This document shows, one piece after another, positions 48,708 through 57,133 of a stretch of DNA of 64,000 nt; positions within the stretch are counted from its first letter, which is position 1; each line of letters starts with the position of its first letter. The stretch is taken from assembly GCA_021646405.1 (NCBI GenBank), contig SOER01000004.1, positions 1 to 64,000 on the forward strand, read 5' to 3'. The stretch is from Candidatus Loosdrechtia aerotolerans (GTDB taxonomy: Bacteria > Planctomycetota > Brocadiia > Brocadiales > Brocadiaceae). The translations under genes and the position numbers were made by a program. Under the pieces are notes generated by a model. That model saw nothing but the letters and a program-made list of their open reading frames with translations. It was not told where the DNA came from and searched no databases.

Positions 48708-49715
48708 ATGCTGATTCTTGGTATTGAAACATCATGCGATGAGACCTCAGCCGCCGTTGTAAGAGACGGAAGGGAAATAGTATCAAATATTATCTTATCC
48801 CAGGATGTATTGCACCGGCAGTTTGGCGGCGTGGTTCCCGAACTTGCTTGCCGGGCACACGAAGAATCTATTATCGGGGTTATTGATAATGCCCTTGTTG
48901 ATGCGAAGATACAACTTTCTGAGTTGGATGCGATTGCTGTTGTAAATACACCGGGTTTGATTGGTGCCCTCCTTATTGGTGTAACGACTGCCAAGACGTT
49001 GTGTATGGTTCTTGATATACCTTTAATAGCTGTTAACCACCTTTACTCTCATATTTACGCAAATAATCTCGAATATAAAAATATATCGTATCCTGCAATA
49101 AGCCTCGTTGTGTCCGGAGGACATACGACACTTTTCTTGTCAAAGAGCGAAACTGAATGTATTGCACTGGGGGGAACAATTGACGATGCAGCCGGTGAGG
49201 CCTTCGATAAGGTATCAAAGATATTAGGATTGGGCTATCCCGGAGGACCTGTTATTGACAAGCTCGCAAAGCAGGGGAATAAAGATGCCGTAACGTTTCC
49301 AAGATCGTACCTGGAGAAAGATTCATTTGATTTCAGTTTTAGCGGGCTTAAAACTGCGGTGTTATATTACCATCGGGGGCAGAATCTGGATGCCTCAAGA
49401 TTAAAAACACCACATGACCAGAGGATTGCTGATATCGCAGCGAGTTTTCAGGAAGCAGTTATTGATGTTTTAGTAAATAAGGCATTTCAGGCATCGATAA
49501 TGTATGATGCAAAAGGAATACTGGTAGGCGGTGGTGTGGCGGCAAATTCCAGATTACGCCAGAGGTTACATGAGAGGTCAAAAGAACGTAACATTCCGGT
49601 ATACTATCCGTCTCTCAGATTATGTACGGATAATGCTGCTATGGTAGCAGGTTTTGCTTACAAGAAATATTTAGAAGGGGATATTGCAGGACTTGATATC
49701 GAGGCCATTCCATAA
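48708..49715 (+). CDS. tsaD: tRNA N6-adenosine threonylcarbamoyltransferase TsaD
   Basis: A 335-residue ASKHA-fold enzyme beginning MLILGIETSCDETSAAVV. It has the metal/substrate motifs HxxxH (NHLYSHIYA), GGHT (SGGHTTLF), DDAAGEAFDKVSKILGLGYPGG, and VGGGVAANSRLRQRL. It transfers the threonylcarbamoyl group to A37 of ANN-decoding tRNAs with TsaB and TsaE. The canonical N-terminus fixes the start at 48708, yet there is no ribosome site and the terminator U-run ends five bases upstream, which raises how it is expressed. The product is full length. Confidence 0.96.
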   Translation: MLILGIETSCDETSAAVVRDGREIVSNIILSQDVLHRQFGGVVPELACRAHEESIIGVIDNALVDAKIQLSELDAIAVVNTPGLIGALLIGVTTAKTLCMVLDIPLIAVNHLYSHIYANNLEYKNISYPAISLVVSGGHTTLFLSKSETECIALGGTIDDAAGEAFDKVSKILGLGYPGGPVIDKLAKQGNKDAVTFPRSYLEKDSFDFSFSGLKTAVLYYHRGQNLDASRLKTPHDQRIADIAASFQEAVIDVLVNKAFQASIMYDAKGILVGGGVAANSRLRQRLHERSKERNIPVYYPSLRLCTDNAAMVAGFAYKKYLEGDIAGLDIEAIP

Positions 49716-49758
49716 GCTCCGGTATTTTTACTTCATTTTCCTTCACGAAGAAAAAAAT

Positions 49759-50511
49759 ATGGATATTGATGTAATTAAGCAGTTGTTAGAAGGTTATAAA
49801 GCTGGAGAGGTACCACTCAATGATGTCCTCGGCAAGATCAGGGAGCTACCTTACAAGGATATTGGGTTTGCTAAGGTAGATAGCCATCGTAAAATCCGCT
49901 GCGGTTTTCCGGAGGTCATTTTTTGCATGGGTAAGACCCCTGATCAGGTTGTGAAAATCATAGAACATATTGTTGCAGGCGGAAACGATATGCTTGCAAC
50001 CCGTGCCGGAAAGGAAATATATGAAGCTGTTTCTGTGAAATTTCCGGAAGCTGTATATCATGAACAAGCGAGGGCGATTACCATACGAAAAAACCGGAGG
50101 AAGGTACGAAGAGGTCTTATCCTGATTGTGACAGCCGGCACTTCAGATATACCTGTTGCTGAGGAGGCAAAGGTGACTGCAGAAATTATGGGTAATAAGG
50201 TAGAGGTAGTGTATGATGTTGGTGTAGCGGGAATTCACCGGCTAATAAAAAATCACGGAGAATTACTCAGGGCTAATGTAATTATTGTAGTGGCAGGGAT
50301 GGAAGGGGCACTGGCAAGCGTGGTTGGGGGGTTGGTGAATTGTCCGGTTATCGGTGTACCCACAAGTATTGGTTACGGAGCAAGCTTTCATGGAGTTGCA
50401 CCCCTGTTATCTATGCTTAACAGTTGTGCCTCTGGTGTTGCAGTGGTAAATATTGATAATGGCTTTGGAGCTGCTTACATCGCCTCTTTGATTAATCGAA
50501 AAAGAGAATAG
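49759..50511 (+). CDS. larB: LarB-family carboxylase (nickel-pincer cofactor biosynthesis type)
   Basis: About 250 residues from ATG 49759 (MDIDVIKQLLEGYKAGE); the frame is open upstream but overlaps tsaD. Features: EVIFCMGKTPDQVVKI, the VTAGTSDIPVAEEA phosphate loop, YDVGVAGIHRL, VVAGMEGALASVVGG and PVIGVPTSIGYGASFHG. The domain is related to PurE AIR carboxylase. LarB carboxylates nicotinate adenine dinucleotide on the way to the nickel-pincer cofactor of lactate racemase. LarC and LarE genes are not seen nearby, so the function is by family only. The gene follows tsaD closely and is probably co-transcribed. Confidence 0.9.
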   Translation: MDIDVIKQLLEGYKAGEVPLNDVLGKIRELPYKDIGFAKVDSHRKIRCGFPEVIFCMGKTPDQVVKIIEHIVAGGNDMLATRAGKEIYEAVSVKFPEAVYHEQARAITIRKNRRKVRRGLILIVTAGTSDIPVAEEAKVTAEIMGNKVEVVYDVGVAGIHRLIKNHGELLRANVIIVVAGMEGALASVVGGLVNCPVIGVPTSIGYGASFHGVAPLLSMLNSCASGVAVVNIDNGFGAAYIASLINRKRE

Positions 50512-50569
50512 AAAATACATACCCCTGCATTTTTTGTAAACCCTATGACTGAACAACTATACTCGCTTT

Positions 50570-51427
50570 ATGTATGAAGTAACAGAAATACCGAAAATCC
50601 TTCCAAGAAGTCCCGACTCCCACAAAGGGAACTATGGGCGCATATTGGTACTTGCAGGTTCAGTTGGTATGACTGGCGCAGCATGCCTGTGCAGTAGCGC
50701 AGCCCTGCGGGCCGGTGCAGGAATTGTTACCCTGGGCATTCCTGAGAGCTTGCAGGGGGTCGTAGCATCAAAACTGACCTGTGTTATGACCCGTCCCTTA
50801 CCCGAGACGCATGCGAAGACCTTATCGGATAGAGGCTGGCAGGATATACTCGACTTTGCACAACAGTTCGACGTAGTCACCATCGGCCCCGGCCTGTCCC
50901 AATACCCCGAAACAAAAAGATTGATACTCAGGCTGTTGCAGGCCTTAGACCACCCGGTGGTATTGGATGCGGATGGTATAAATGCCCTGGCCGATAATCC
51001 AGAGATATTAGATCAGGTAAAAAAACCGATTATCCTGACACCTCACCCCGGAGAGATGTCACGGCTTATCGGAGTACCAACAAAAGAAATACAGCCAAAG
51101 CGATTGGAAGTATCTCAGAGGTTTGTCAGTGGCAGGAGGAATGTTACTTTAGTATTAAAAGGATTCAGAACCATCGTTGTAAATGAAGAGAAATTTTACA
51201 TAAATAAAACCGGTAATCCCGGGATGGCTACTGCCGGGGTCGGAGATGTATTGACTGGTATAGTTGCAGCTCTTTTAGGACAGCACTACTCCCCCTTTGA
51301 TGCAGCACAACTGGGGGTGTATTTGCACGGTTTGGCGGGAGATATTGCAGTACAAAAGATAGGGGAGGTATCTTTGATTGCAACAGATATCCTGAATTAT
51401 TTGCCGAAGGCATTTTTAACATATTAA
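50570..51427 (+). CDS. nnrD: ADP/ATP-dependent NAD(P)H-hydrate dehydratase (NnrD)
   Basis: A 285-residue ribokinase-fold enzyme. Motifs are SHKGNYGRILVLAGSVGMTGAA, VTIGPGLSQ, PVVLDADGINAL, TPHPGEMSRL and the catalytic GNPGMATAGVGDVLTGIVAALL. It repairs hydrated NADH and NADPH. It lacks the NnrE epimerase domain often fused at the N-terminus; that partner is not in the window. The ATG at 50570 is weak in ribosome-site terms. It sits between larB and the PLD-like gene. Confidence 0.93.
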   Translation: MYEVTEIPKILPRSPDSHKGNYGRILVLAGSVGMTGAACLCSSAALRAGAGIVTLGIPESLQGVVASKLTCVMTRPLPETHAKTLSDRGWQDILDFAQQFDVVTIGPGLSQYPETKRLILRLLQALDHPVVLDADGINALADNPEILDQVKKPIILTPHPGEMSRLIGVPTKEIQPKRLEVSQRFVSGRRNVTLVLKGFRTIVVNEEKFYINKTGNPGMATAGVGDVLTGIVAALLGQHYSPFDAAQLGVYLHGLAGDIAVQKIGEVSLIATDILNYLPKAFLTY

Positions 51428-51436
51428 GGAAAGCGT

Positions 51437-52459
51437 GTGAGCATAAAGGGACTCTTTATTATTGTCGTATTAGGATGTATTTTCTCCGGTTCATTTAGTG
51501 CAGCGAATACCCTTTCCTATATTCCTCACGGGAGCATGAAAGAGCGGTTAGAGGAGGGTATCGGATACACTGAACATACGATAGATATTTATATGCATAA
51601 TTTTGCTGCCCTGAATATTACAGAGGAATTGGAAGGTGCAAGAAACAGAGGGGTTCGGGTCCGTGCTGTAATCCTGGAGCACATAACAAAGGGCAGCCAG
51701 AGGGGTTTATTGGCAGAGATATTGATTTCCCGGGGATTTGATGTTAGAATCCTGAAGTCGCAGCATAGCAACAAGTCCGTGCAAGATTTTATTTTATTAG
51801 ACGACAGGGTACTCGTGACGGGTGTATATAACTGGTTGGCCTATCGGAATAGAGATATTTATAATGATATAACATTTTATTATAATTCCGACAGGATTCA
51901 TGATTACAAGAATATCTTTTACCAGTTATTTACCGACGGAGAGGCGGTTCCACTTTTCGTTGAACGAAAGGAACAGGATACAGAAAGTGCATCTCCCCTG
52001 GCAGGTATGATTTCTGACAGGGATAAAGAGCAGACTGAACGGGAATATGTGCCTGGGAAAGAACCTGAGGTAACCGGGGAGACTGTAGGTCCGTCTGAAG
52101 CAATATCTAAGGATTTTATTTCTATCTCTTTTGAAGAGTTAGACAGGCAATTTGGAAAGGAGAGCGGACTTTCGCGTTCTGAAAAAAATACGTTATGGAA
52201 AAAATACCAGGGAAAATATATTCGATGGCAGGGGACTATATCCTATAGAGGAATGGGACGCGTTGACTGGAACCGTATTGGGGTAAGTCAAAAGGGTGAT
52301 AAGGGTGCAGAAGTAGAAATCCTGTTCGACTGGAGGAGGTTTGGAAAGGTTATGAGTTTAAAAGAAGGGAATCCGGTTACCTACACTGGTAAACTGGTTT
52401 CCTATCCAAGAATTAAAGCCCCTTATCGTTTGAATGACGGAGATATAGAAAAACCATAA
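51437..52459 (+). CDS. Secreted PLD-fold protein with degenerate catalytic motif plus C-terminal OB-like domain
   Basis: A 340-residue protein with a GTG start at 51437 after AAGGAAAG and a signal segment (residues 1-22). Residues about 30-170 have the phospholipase-D nuclease fold: DIYMHNFAALNITEELEGARNRGVRVRAVIL and the following DDRVLVTGVYNWLAYRNRDIYNDITF. The active-site HKD motif (HxKx4D) is lost: the aligned segment reads SVQDFILLDD, with Val and Asp where His and Lys are expected. The C-terminal half (about 220-335, WKKYQGKYIRWQGTISYRG...) looks like an OB-fold binding domain. It is probably a non-enzymatic nucleic-acid- or phosphate-binding periplasmic protein, or one with an altered mechanism. 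Confidence 0.65.
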   Translation: MSIKGLFIIVVLGCIFSGSFSAANTLSYIPHGSMKERLEEGIGYTEHTIDIYMHNFAALNITEELEGARNRGVRVRAVILEHITKGSQRGLLAEILISRGFDVRILKSQHSNKSVQDFILLDDRVLVTGVYNWLAYRNRDIYNDITFYYNSDRIHDYKNIFYQLFTDGEAVPLFVERKEQDTESASPLAGMISDRDKEQTEREYVPGKEPEVTGETVGPSEAISKDFISISFEELDRQFGKESGLSRSEKNTLWKKYQGKYIRWQGTISYRGMGRVDWNRIGVSQKGDKGAEVEILFDWRRFGKVMSLKEGNPVTYTGKLVSYPRIKAPYRLNDGDIEKP

Positions 52460-52538
52460 CAGAGAAATACTATTGAAAAGGTGATGTTTTAGTACGGATT
52501 TGGAATTCACTATTATGTGAAGTTCGGGGGATAGAAAT

Positions 52539-52877
52539 ATGAAAAAGATTACAGCGATTGTCAGAGAAGATAGATTTTCAATAATAAAAGATGCCTTGTC
52601 AGACATCGGATATCCTGGAATGACAGTAACGGAGGTAAAAGGACATGGTGCCCAGAAAGGCATTACTGAACAATGGCGTGGCAGAACTTATAGGACAGAC
52701 CTTATAACGAAGGTAGAGATGGAGATGGTAGTTCCTGATAAGGATGTTGAGGATATCATTCAGTGCATTATAAGAGAGGCCAGGACGGGCAGCATAGGAG
52801 ATGGCAAGATCTTTATTAGTTCTATCGAAGATGCTGTTCGTATCAGGACAGGAGAAAGAGGGGAACAGGCTGTTTAG
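52539..52877 (+). CDS. PII-family nitrogen regulatory protein
   Basis: A 112-residue PII protein: MKKITAIVREDRFSIIKDAL, TVTEVKGHGAQKGITEQWRG and a T-loop with the uridylylation Tyr51 (GRTYRTDL), then the C-terminal GDGKIFISSIEDAVRIRTGE. Both PII signature regions are recognisable. It senses 2-oxoglutarate and ATP/ADP and controls ammonium uptake or glutamine metabolism by binding partners. No glnA or amtB adjoins it here. ATG 52539 follows GGGGGATAG. It is convergent with the Ahb operon, with a dispersed repeat between. Confidence 0.93.
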   Translation: MKKITAIVREDRFSIIKDALSDIGYPGMTVTEVKGHGAQKGITEQWRGRTYRTDLITKVEMEMVVPDKDVEDIIQCIIREARTGSIGDGKIFISSIEDAVRIRTGERGEQAV

Positions 52878-52904
52878 CTCGTTAAAAAGTTTTTATCTCA
52901 TAAT

Positions 52905-52950
52905 CTCCAAACAGTTCTTTTTCTACGCTTTTAACCCTGAACCCTGAACC
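52905..52950. repeat. Dispersed CTCCAAAC...CTGAACCCTGAA repeat, copy 2
   Basis: Matches 42157-42215 in word order and spacing (CTCCAAACAG, TTTTTCTACGCTTTTAAC, CCTGAACCCTGAAC) with substitutions and a shorter terminal iteration. It lies between convergent genes, as does copy 1. Confidence 0.65.
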
Positions 52951-52959
52951 TAATGAGTA

Positions 52960-53442
52960 TTATATCCTTACCCCAACCTTCTTAAACTCCTTCTCGCTAT
53001 AAAGGATCACATAATCGTTTAATCCTGTTTTTTCTCTGATAGCCTGGATTACTGCCTCACATTCAGCATCGGTATAACCGTGGATCATGGTAAATACATT
53101 ATATTCCCAGTCGGGATACGTTGGGCGTTCATAACAATGTGTTACTTCTTCGAAGTCGGCCATAATTATACCTACTTCATCAACCCGCTCTTTTGGCACC
53201 TTCCACACGCACATGGCATTTGCATCAATACCAATTTTGCGATGAGCGATAGAGGCCGCCAACCGCCGTACCTTTCCGGAATCTAATAATTTTTGAAGTC
53301 TTTGTATTACCTCCTCTTCTGATATTCCTAATGCCTGGCCAATATCTTTGTACGGAGTCTTCGTAATAGGTAAACCTTCTTGTATATACTTGATGAGCTT
53401 TACGTCAATATCTTCTTTACAGTTTTCTTTTGTATTTGTCAT
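52960..53442 (-). CDS. ahbB: Siroheme decarboxylase subunit, AhbB-like (Lrp/AsnC fold)
   Basis: A 160-residue protein with an N-terminal winged-helix segment (PYKDIGQALGISEEEVIQRLQKLLDSGKVRRLAASIAH split over residues 28-65) and a C-terminal AsnC-like sensor domain. The latter holds HCYERPTYPDWEYNVFTMIHG, the pattern of AhbB/NirD-L-G-H proteins. AhbA and AhbB together decarboxylate siroheme to 12,18-didecarboxysiroheme, on the alternative haem route or toward haem d1. A 112-base gap separates it from the upstream ahbA. The assignment AhbB versus AhbA is by relative similarity, not tested. Confidence 0.85.
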   Translation of the reverse strand: MTNTKENCKEDIDVKLIKYIQEGLPITKTPYKDIGQALGISEEEVIQRLQKLLDSGKVRRLAASIAHRKIGIDANAMCVWKVPKERVDEVGIIMADFEEVTHCYERPTYPDWEYNVFTMIHGYTDAECEAVIQAIREKTGLNDYVILYSEKEFKKVGVRI

Positions 53443-53554
53443 AGTTTAAAGGGATGCAGACTCTCACGGGTATGCACAGGAACTAAACGTTTTTCTCTTT
53501 AAGATCCTGGTTCTCTGTGTTCATCTGCGTTTAAAGTAAAAAATTTCTATAGAA

Positions 53555-54022
53555 TTAATAAATTTTAAAACGTACACCAATCTTAAACTTCTTTACCGTC
53601 GGCATACTCCTGACCGTTAGCCCCGTTTTGTCTTCAATTTCTTTTAATAACCTGTGGAGCTCTTCATCATCCTTTGCTGACATGGTAAACCATACATTGT
53701 AAGGGATGTTTGTATTTCTCCCCTTCCGCAGATAATTGTGGGATACACCACTATATTTGTTAATGATTTCACTTACCTCCTCTATGCGGTCTTCCGGGAC
53801 CTTTATAGCAGCAAGTGTTGCCTCCCTGCCCATAGCCTGAGTATTAATAATAGGTGCAAGCCGTCTTACAAATCCATTTTCTATCATGAATTTGATGCGT
53901 TCAATAATAGTATCTTCGTCTATGTTCAGTTCCCTGCTTAATTCCAGGAACGGTCTTGGTACAAGGGGCAGGTTGGATTGTAAGCGATGAAGTATTTTTC
54001 TGTCAGTATCATGGAGTATCAT
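53555..54022 (-). CDS. ahbA: Siroheme decarboxylase subunit, AhbA-like (Lrp/AsnC fold)
   Basis: A 155-residue relative of the previous gene with an N-terminal winged helix (ELNIDEDTIIERIKFMIENGFVRRLAP) and a C-terminal domain containing SHNYLRKGRNTNIPYNVWF, the family signature. Pairs of such proteins form the heterodimeric decarboxylase. Its start overlaps the stop of the upstream ferredoxin-like gene by four bases (ATGA), so the pair is translationally coupled, which suggests linked function. Confidence 0.87.
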   Translation of the reverse strand: MILHDTDRKILHRLQSNLPLVPRPFLELSRELNIDEDTIIERIKFMIENGFVRRLAPIINTQAMGREATLAAIKVPEDRIEEVSEIINKYSGVSHNYLRKGRNTNIPYNVWFTMSAKDDEELHRLLKEIEDKTGLTVRSMPTVKKFKIGVRFKIY

Positions 54023-54888
54023 ATTCTTTTCTTTATTTCCTCAATTCCTTGTTGTTCTATAAGTGCTCTGAAACGCTGTTCTGTTTTATTTGAAAGGATA
54101 ATGTCTACGCATACCTCGAAGGCTTTTACGGTAGTGGCTTCATCCGCTTCCGGTAATAAATCTAAAGCGAATTTAGGGTGGCGCCCGACTTTTCCGCCAA
54201 TCAGTACATGATACTTTTTGTCTGCTGGTTTTATTGAATCAACCGGGCATACTCTTGCACACATACCACAATGAACGCATTTTTCCTTATCAATGGTAAC
54301 CTCATTATTATTGACAGTAACAGCATCTTCTCGGCAGGTTTTTACACATTTCATACATCCGATACATTCGGTCTCTGTATCTACATAAACGGGTTCTACT
54401 GCATAAACACCAAAGTCCTTGATTTGAGGCATGGAGCAGCTATTTGGACAGCCAGATATGGCTATTTTTATGGTGTGGTGGGGAAGGATTTGTCCTTTAA
54501 TCTTATCGATTAATTTTTCGGTAAAATGTAATTCTTTTAGCCTGTTTTGAAGTTTTTGAACTAAAATTTTGGGATCCGTAATAAGAAAGGGACAATTAAC
54601 TTCAGCACCATGGCAAGGTTTTATTTGATAAAGAACAGGATTCCCATCCTTATCGAAATATTTCGGATATTTCCGGAGAATGGAGAATTTCTCATTGTTT
54701 ATGAATTGTTTTGGGGGTTGAGGATTTGATTTGCCCATAAATCCTTCCCTGGCAGCAACAACATCTGCTTCAGTTACAATACTCTTTCCACGGCTGCGGA
54801 CAATCGTTTCTACCTTTTCCCGAACAATTTTTTGTATAAAAGGAGGAACCTTTTCTAATAATAACGTTGCAGATTTATCCCATTCCAA
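54019..54888 (-). CDS. PCP_red / sulfite-reductase-like ferredoxin protein
   Basis: A 289-residue protein of three parts. Residues about 5-50 form a PCP_red domain (LLEKVPPFIQKIVREKVE; TEADVVAAREGFMG). Residues about 70-165 resemble the siroheme/4Fe-4S half of small sulfite or nitrite reductases, with CHGAEVNC and SGCPNSC (C-x6-C...C-x3-C). Residues about 170-225 are a 2[4Fe-4S] ferredoxin (CIGCMKCVKTCREDAV; CVHCGMCARVCPVDSI). It is the first gene of the Ahb operon, so it may deliver electrons or siroheme-derived tetrapyrroles to the decarboxylases, or be a dissimilatory-type reductase subunit. Role inferred from context. Confidence 0.8.
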   Translation of the reverse strand: MEWDKSATLLLEKVPPFIQKIVREKVETIVRSRGKSIVTEADVVAAREGFMGKSNPQPPKQFINNEKFSILRKYPKYFDKDGNPVLYQIKPCHGAEVNCPFLITDPKILVQKLQNRLKELHFTEKLIDKIKGQILPHHTIKIAISGCPNSCSMPQIKDFGVYAVEPVYVDTETECIGCMKCVKTCREDAVTVNNNEVTIDKEKCVHCGMCARVCPVDSIKPADKKYHVLIGGKVGRHPKFALDLLPEADEATTVKAFEVCVDIILSNKTEQRFRALIEQQGIEEIKKRI

Positions 54889-55188
54889 CAGTCATCCCCC
54901 TAAAATAAAATTGCCACAAGCAGAGGCTGCGGCAATTGTTAGATTAAAAATTTACTTTAATAAACCCACATATCATTAACAGTAAATACGGCATTAAGAA
55001 GACTTAAATAGGTTTTATTATATTTGGAAAGAAGGATAATGTCAATTTCAATTTTTTATGGCAGATTTTCTCTTCGCAGGCGATTTTAAATATTTTAAAT
55101 CTTGACATTTGATTCTGTGAAATTTATAGTTTGTCATTAAGAAAAACATAACCGTCTAATGCCCAATTCATAATGGAGAAATTGTATT
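54889..55188. other. Divergent intergenic region between Ahb operon and coiled-coil gene
   Basis: Three hundred bases, AT-rich. It holds a good plus-strand promoter at 55102-55130; no convincing minus-strand promoter for the Ahb operon was identified by eye. Confidence 0.5.
55102..55130 (+). promoter_or_regulatory. Strong sigma-70-type promoter for the 55189 gene cluster
   Basis: Consensus TTGACA (55102-55107), a 17-base spacer and TATAGT (55125-55130). It lies about 60 bases before the coiled-coil gene and probably drives the following run of genes. Confidence 0.7.
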
Positions 55189-55455
55189 ATGGGTGAACAA
55201 AATTTTCAGGAAAATTTGTTAGATTTGATTGAGGAAATTAAAAAATTTCCAGAGACAAAAAAAGAAAGCCTGGAAATGTTAGCAGGCGAGATTGGTAAAA
55301 AATATGAGGATCTGGGAAAAAGTTTAATAACATTGCAGGATGCCCTTGATTCGTTACGTTTACAGGTAAAATATTTACTTTTTGATTTAGAGATAACGAA
55401 GAAAGAGAATATAGCATTAAAAAAGAAGGTGGAAGGGCAGGGAAATAATAAATAG
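55189..55455 (+). CDS. Small coiled-coil protein, 88 aa
   Basis: An 88-residue, highly charged helical protein with heptad patterns throughout (for example LDLIEEIKKFPETKKESLEML; LQVKYLLFDLEITKKENIAL). No family is recognised. The strong promoter upstream, a plausible ribosome site (ATGGAGAAATTGT before ATG 55189) and coding-like composition support it as a real gene. The nucleotidyltransferase gene follows after 37 bases. Confidence 0.65.
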   Translation: MGEQNFQENLLDLIEEIKKFPETKKESLEMLAGEIGKKYEDLGKSLITLQDALDSLRLQVKYLLFDLEITKKENIALKKKVEGQGNNK

Positions 55456-55492
55456 CTTATACTTCAGTAAACTTAATCAATAGAGAGTTAAA

Positions 55493-56248
55493 ATGGAAGA
55501 ATTGATATTATCTCATATACCAGAAGAAGTAAAAAAGATTATAGAGCCTTTCTTCCTCGACATCCTATCACACTGTAAAGGGGACGTTGTTTCTCTCTAT
55601 ATTACTGGAAGTGCTGTAACCAGGGACTTTCGGGAAAAATATTCCGATATTAATACCGTAATTATTGTAAAAGAGATCAAAGTCCCCTTGTTTGACTTTA
55701 TTTCAACACTTGGTAAACATTACAGCAAGAAGAGGGTATGTGCCCCGCTCATTTTAACGCCTGACTATATCCATAGGTCATTGCAGGAATTCCCGTTGGA
55801 ATTCCTTGAGATGAAATTGGTACACCAACTGGTTTATGGAGATAACATCCTCCAGGATGTAAAGCTTAAAAAAGCCGATATCCGGCTTCAATGTGAACGG
55901 GAATTAAAGGGCAGGTTACAAAATCTTTGCCAGGGGTATATAAAGGCAATGGGTGATAAAAGGATCCTGACAGATTTGTTTGTAGGGCCGGTTTCCGGTT
56001 ATTTTCCGGTATTTCATGGCATACTTTTTCTTTATGATCATAAGACGTTGGAGGCAAAGAGCGATGTTCTCTGTGCCCTGGAGAAGTACCTCAGTGTAGA
56101 TACGAGTGTCTTTACAAGGTTATTGGAGATAAAGTCCAGTAACAGTCATCCATCTCTTGATGCATTGAAAGAGATATTTAAGGATCTTTACCACGTGATA
56201 GATGATATCGCCAGGAAGGTAGATGAATTTAAGGTAGATCATGAATAA
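55493..56248 (+). CDS. Nucleotidyltransferase-fold protein with variant active site
   Basis: A 251-residue protein. Residues about 20-60 carry the pol-beta-like nucleotidyltransferase motif SLYITGSAVTRDFREKYSDINTVII: a GS pair followed by Asp, but the second acidic ligand of the usual DxD reads DIN. A helical C-terminal domain (about 110-250) follows. Activity is therefore uncertain; many such MNT-type proteins act with a HEPN partner, which is not evident here. It overlaps the next gene by eight bases, so the two are translationally coupled. Confidence 0.65.
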   Translation: MEELILSHIPEEVKKIIEPFFLDILSHCKGDVVSLYITGSAVTRDFREKYSDINTVIIVKEIKVPLFDFISTLGKHYSKKRVCAPLILTPDYIHRSLQEFPLEFLEMKLVHQLVYGDNILQDVKLKKADIRLQCERELKGRLQNLCQGYIKAMGDKRILTDLFVGPVSGYFPVFHGILFLYDHKTLEAKSDVLCALEKYLSVDTSVFTRLLEIKSSNSHPSLDALKEIFKDLYHVIDDIARKVDEFKVDHE

Positions 56249-57020
56249 AAAGGGTTTTTACCTCTATGGTTTCATCATAGTCTTGTCCTGTCTCTTCTCT
56301 TTCGCCGTTTGGGCAGAGGGGCTTCCTGTTCCCCAAAAATACGTGGAGGACAAGGCCCAAATTATTGATGAGGAAGTAGAGAGGACATTGAATGGCTACC
56401 TTCAGGAATTAGAACAGAAAACAGGTGCTCAGATGATCGTCCTTACAGTACTTAATACCGGTGGTATTCCAATAGAGATGTATGCAATAGAGCTTGCCGA
56501 AAAATGGAAACTGGGGCAGGAAGGAAAAGATAATGGGGCCCTTGTTGTTATCGCGAAGGAAGACCGTGCATACAGAATTGAAGTGGGATACGGCCTTGAA
56601 GGAATATTGCCCGATAGCTTTTGTGGTACGGTTGGAAGGACGTATTTTGTCCCTCACTTCCGAAAAGGGCAGTACAGCAAAGGGATATTTCAGGGCGTAG
56701 CTATCATGGTTCATGAGATTGCTAAAGAGAGCAATATAAAAATTACGGGAATGCCCAACATGAGAAATTTAAGAAAGAAGGCAAGCGGACGTCAAAATCC
56801 GCTTTTCTCATTATTGCTCTTATTTATTATATTGCCCGTTCTGATAAATTTTTTCTTTGGCAGATTTCGCGGGAGGCGCTACTGGTATGGCGGCGGCCCT
56901 CCGATTATCTTTGGCGGACCAAGGGGATTTGGCGGGTCAGGCGGATTCGGAGGCTTCGGCAGTTTTGGAGGGGGCGGCGGTGGTTCGTTTGGCGGCGGCG
57001 GTGCTTCAGGACGATGGTGA
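56241..57020 (+). CDS. TPM-domain membrane protein (YgcG family)
   Basis: A 259-residue protein with a signal peptide (residues 1-26), a TPM domain (about 30-155: VEDKAQIIDEEVERTLNGYL; LAEKWKLGQEGKDNGALVV; YRIEVGYGLEGILPDSFCG), one TM helix (about 188-208) and a Gly/Phe/Ser-rich tail (GGSGGFGGFGSFGGGGGGS). This matches YgcG-type proteins that commonly neighbour LemA, as here (next gene). TPM domains have been linked to phosphatase-like or thylakoid-repair roles; function in bacteria is unclear. Confidence 0.88.
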   Translation: MNKKGFYLYGFIIVLSCLFSFAVWAEGLPVPQKYVEDKAQIIDEEVERTLNGYLQELEQKTGAQMIVLTVLNTGGIPIEMYAIELAEKWKLGQEGKDNGALVVIAKEDRAYRIEVGYGLEGILPDSFCGTVGRTYFVPHFRKGQYSKGIFQGVAIMVHEIAKESNIKITGMPNMRNLRKKASGRQNPLFSLLLLFIILPVLINFFFGRFRGRRYWYGGGPPIIFGGPRGFGGSGGFGGFGSFGGGGGGSFGGGGASGRW

Positions 57021-57133
57021 TGAACTATATTTTATGAGAATGATAACAAATACCTTATGTTGAATCTTTTTCCCGAAACCAGATTACAGAAAACTCAATA
57101 CAGAATACTTATGAATAGAATAGGAAGGGGATT

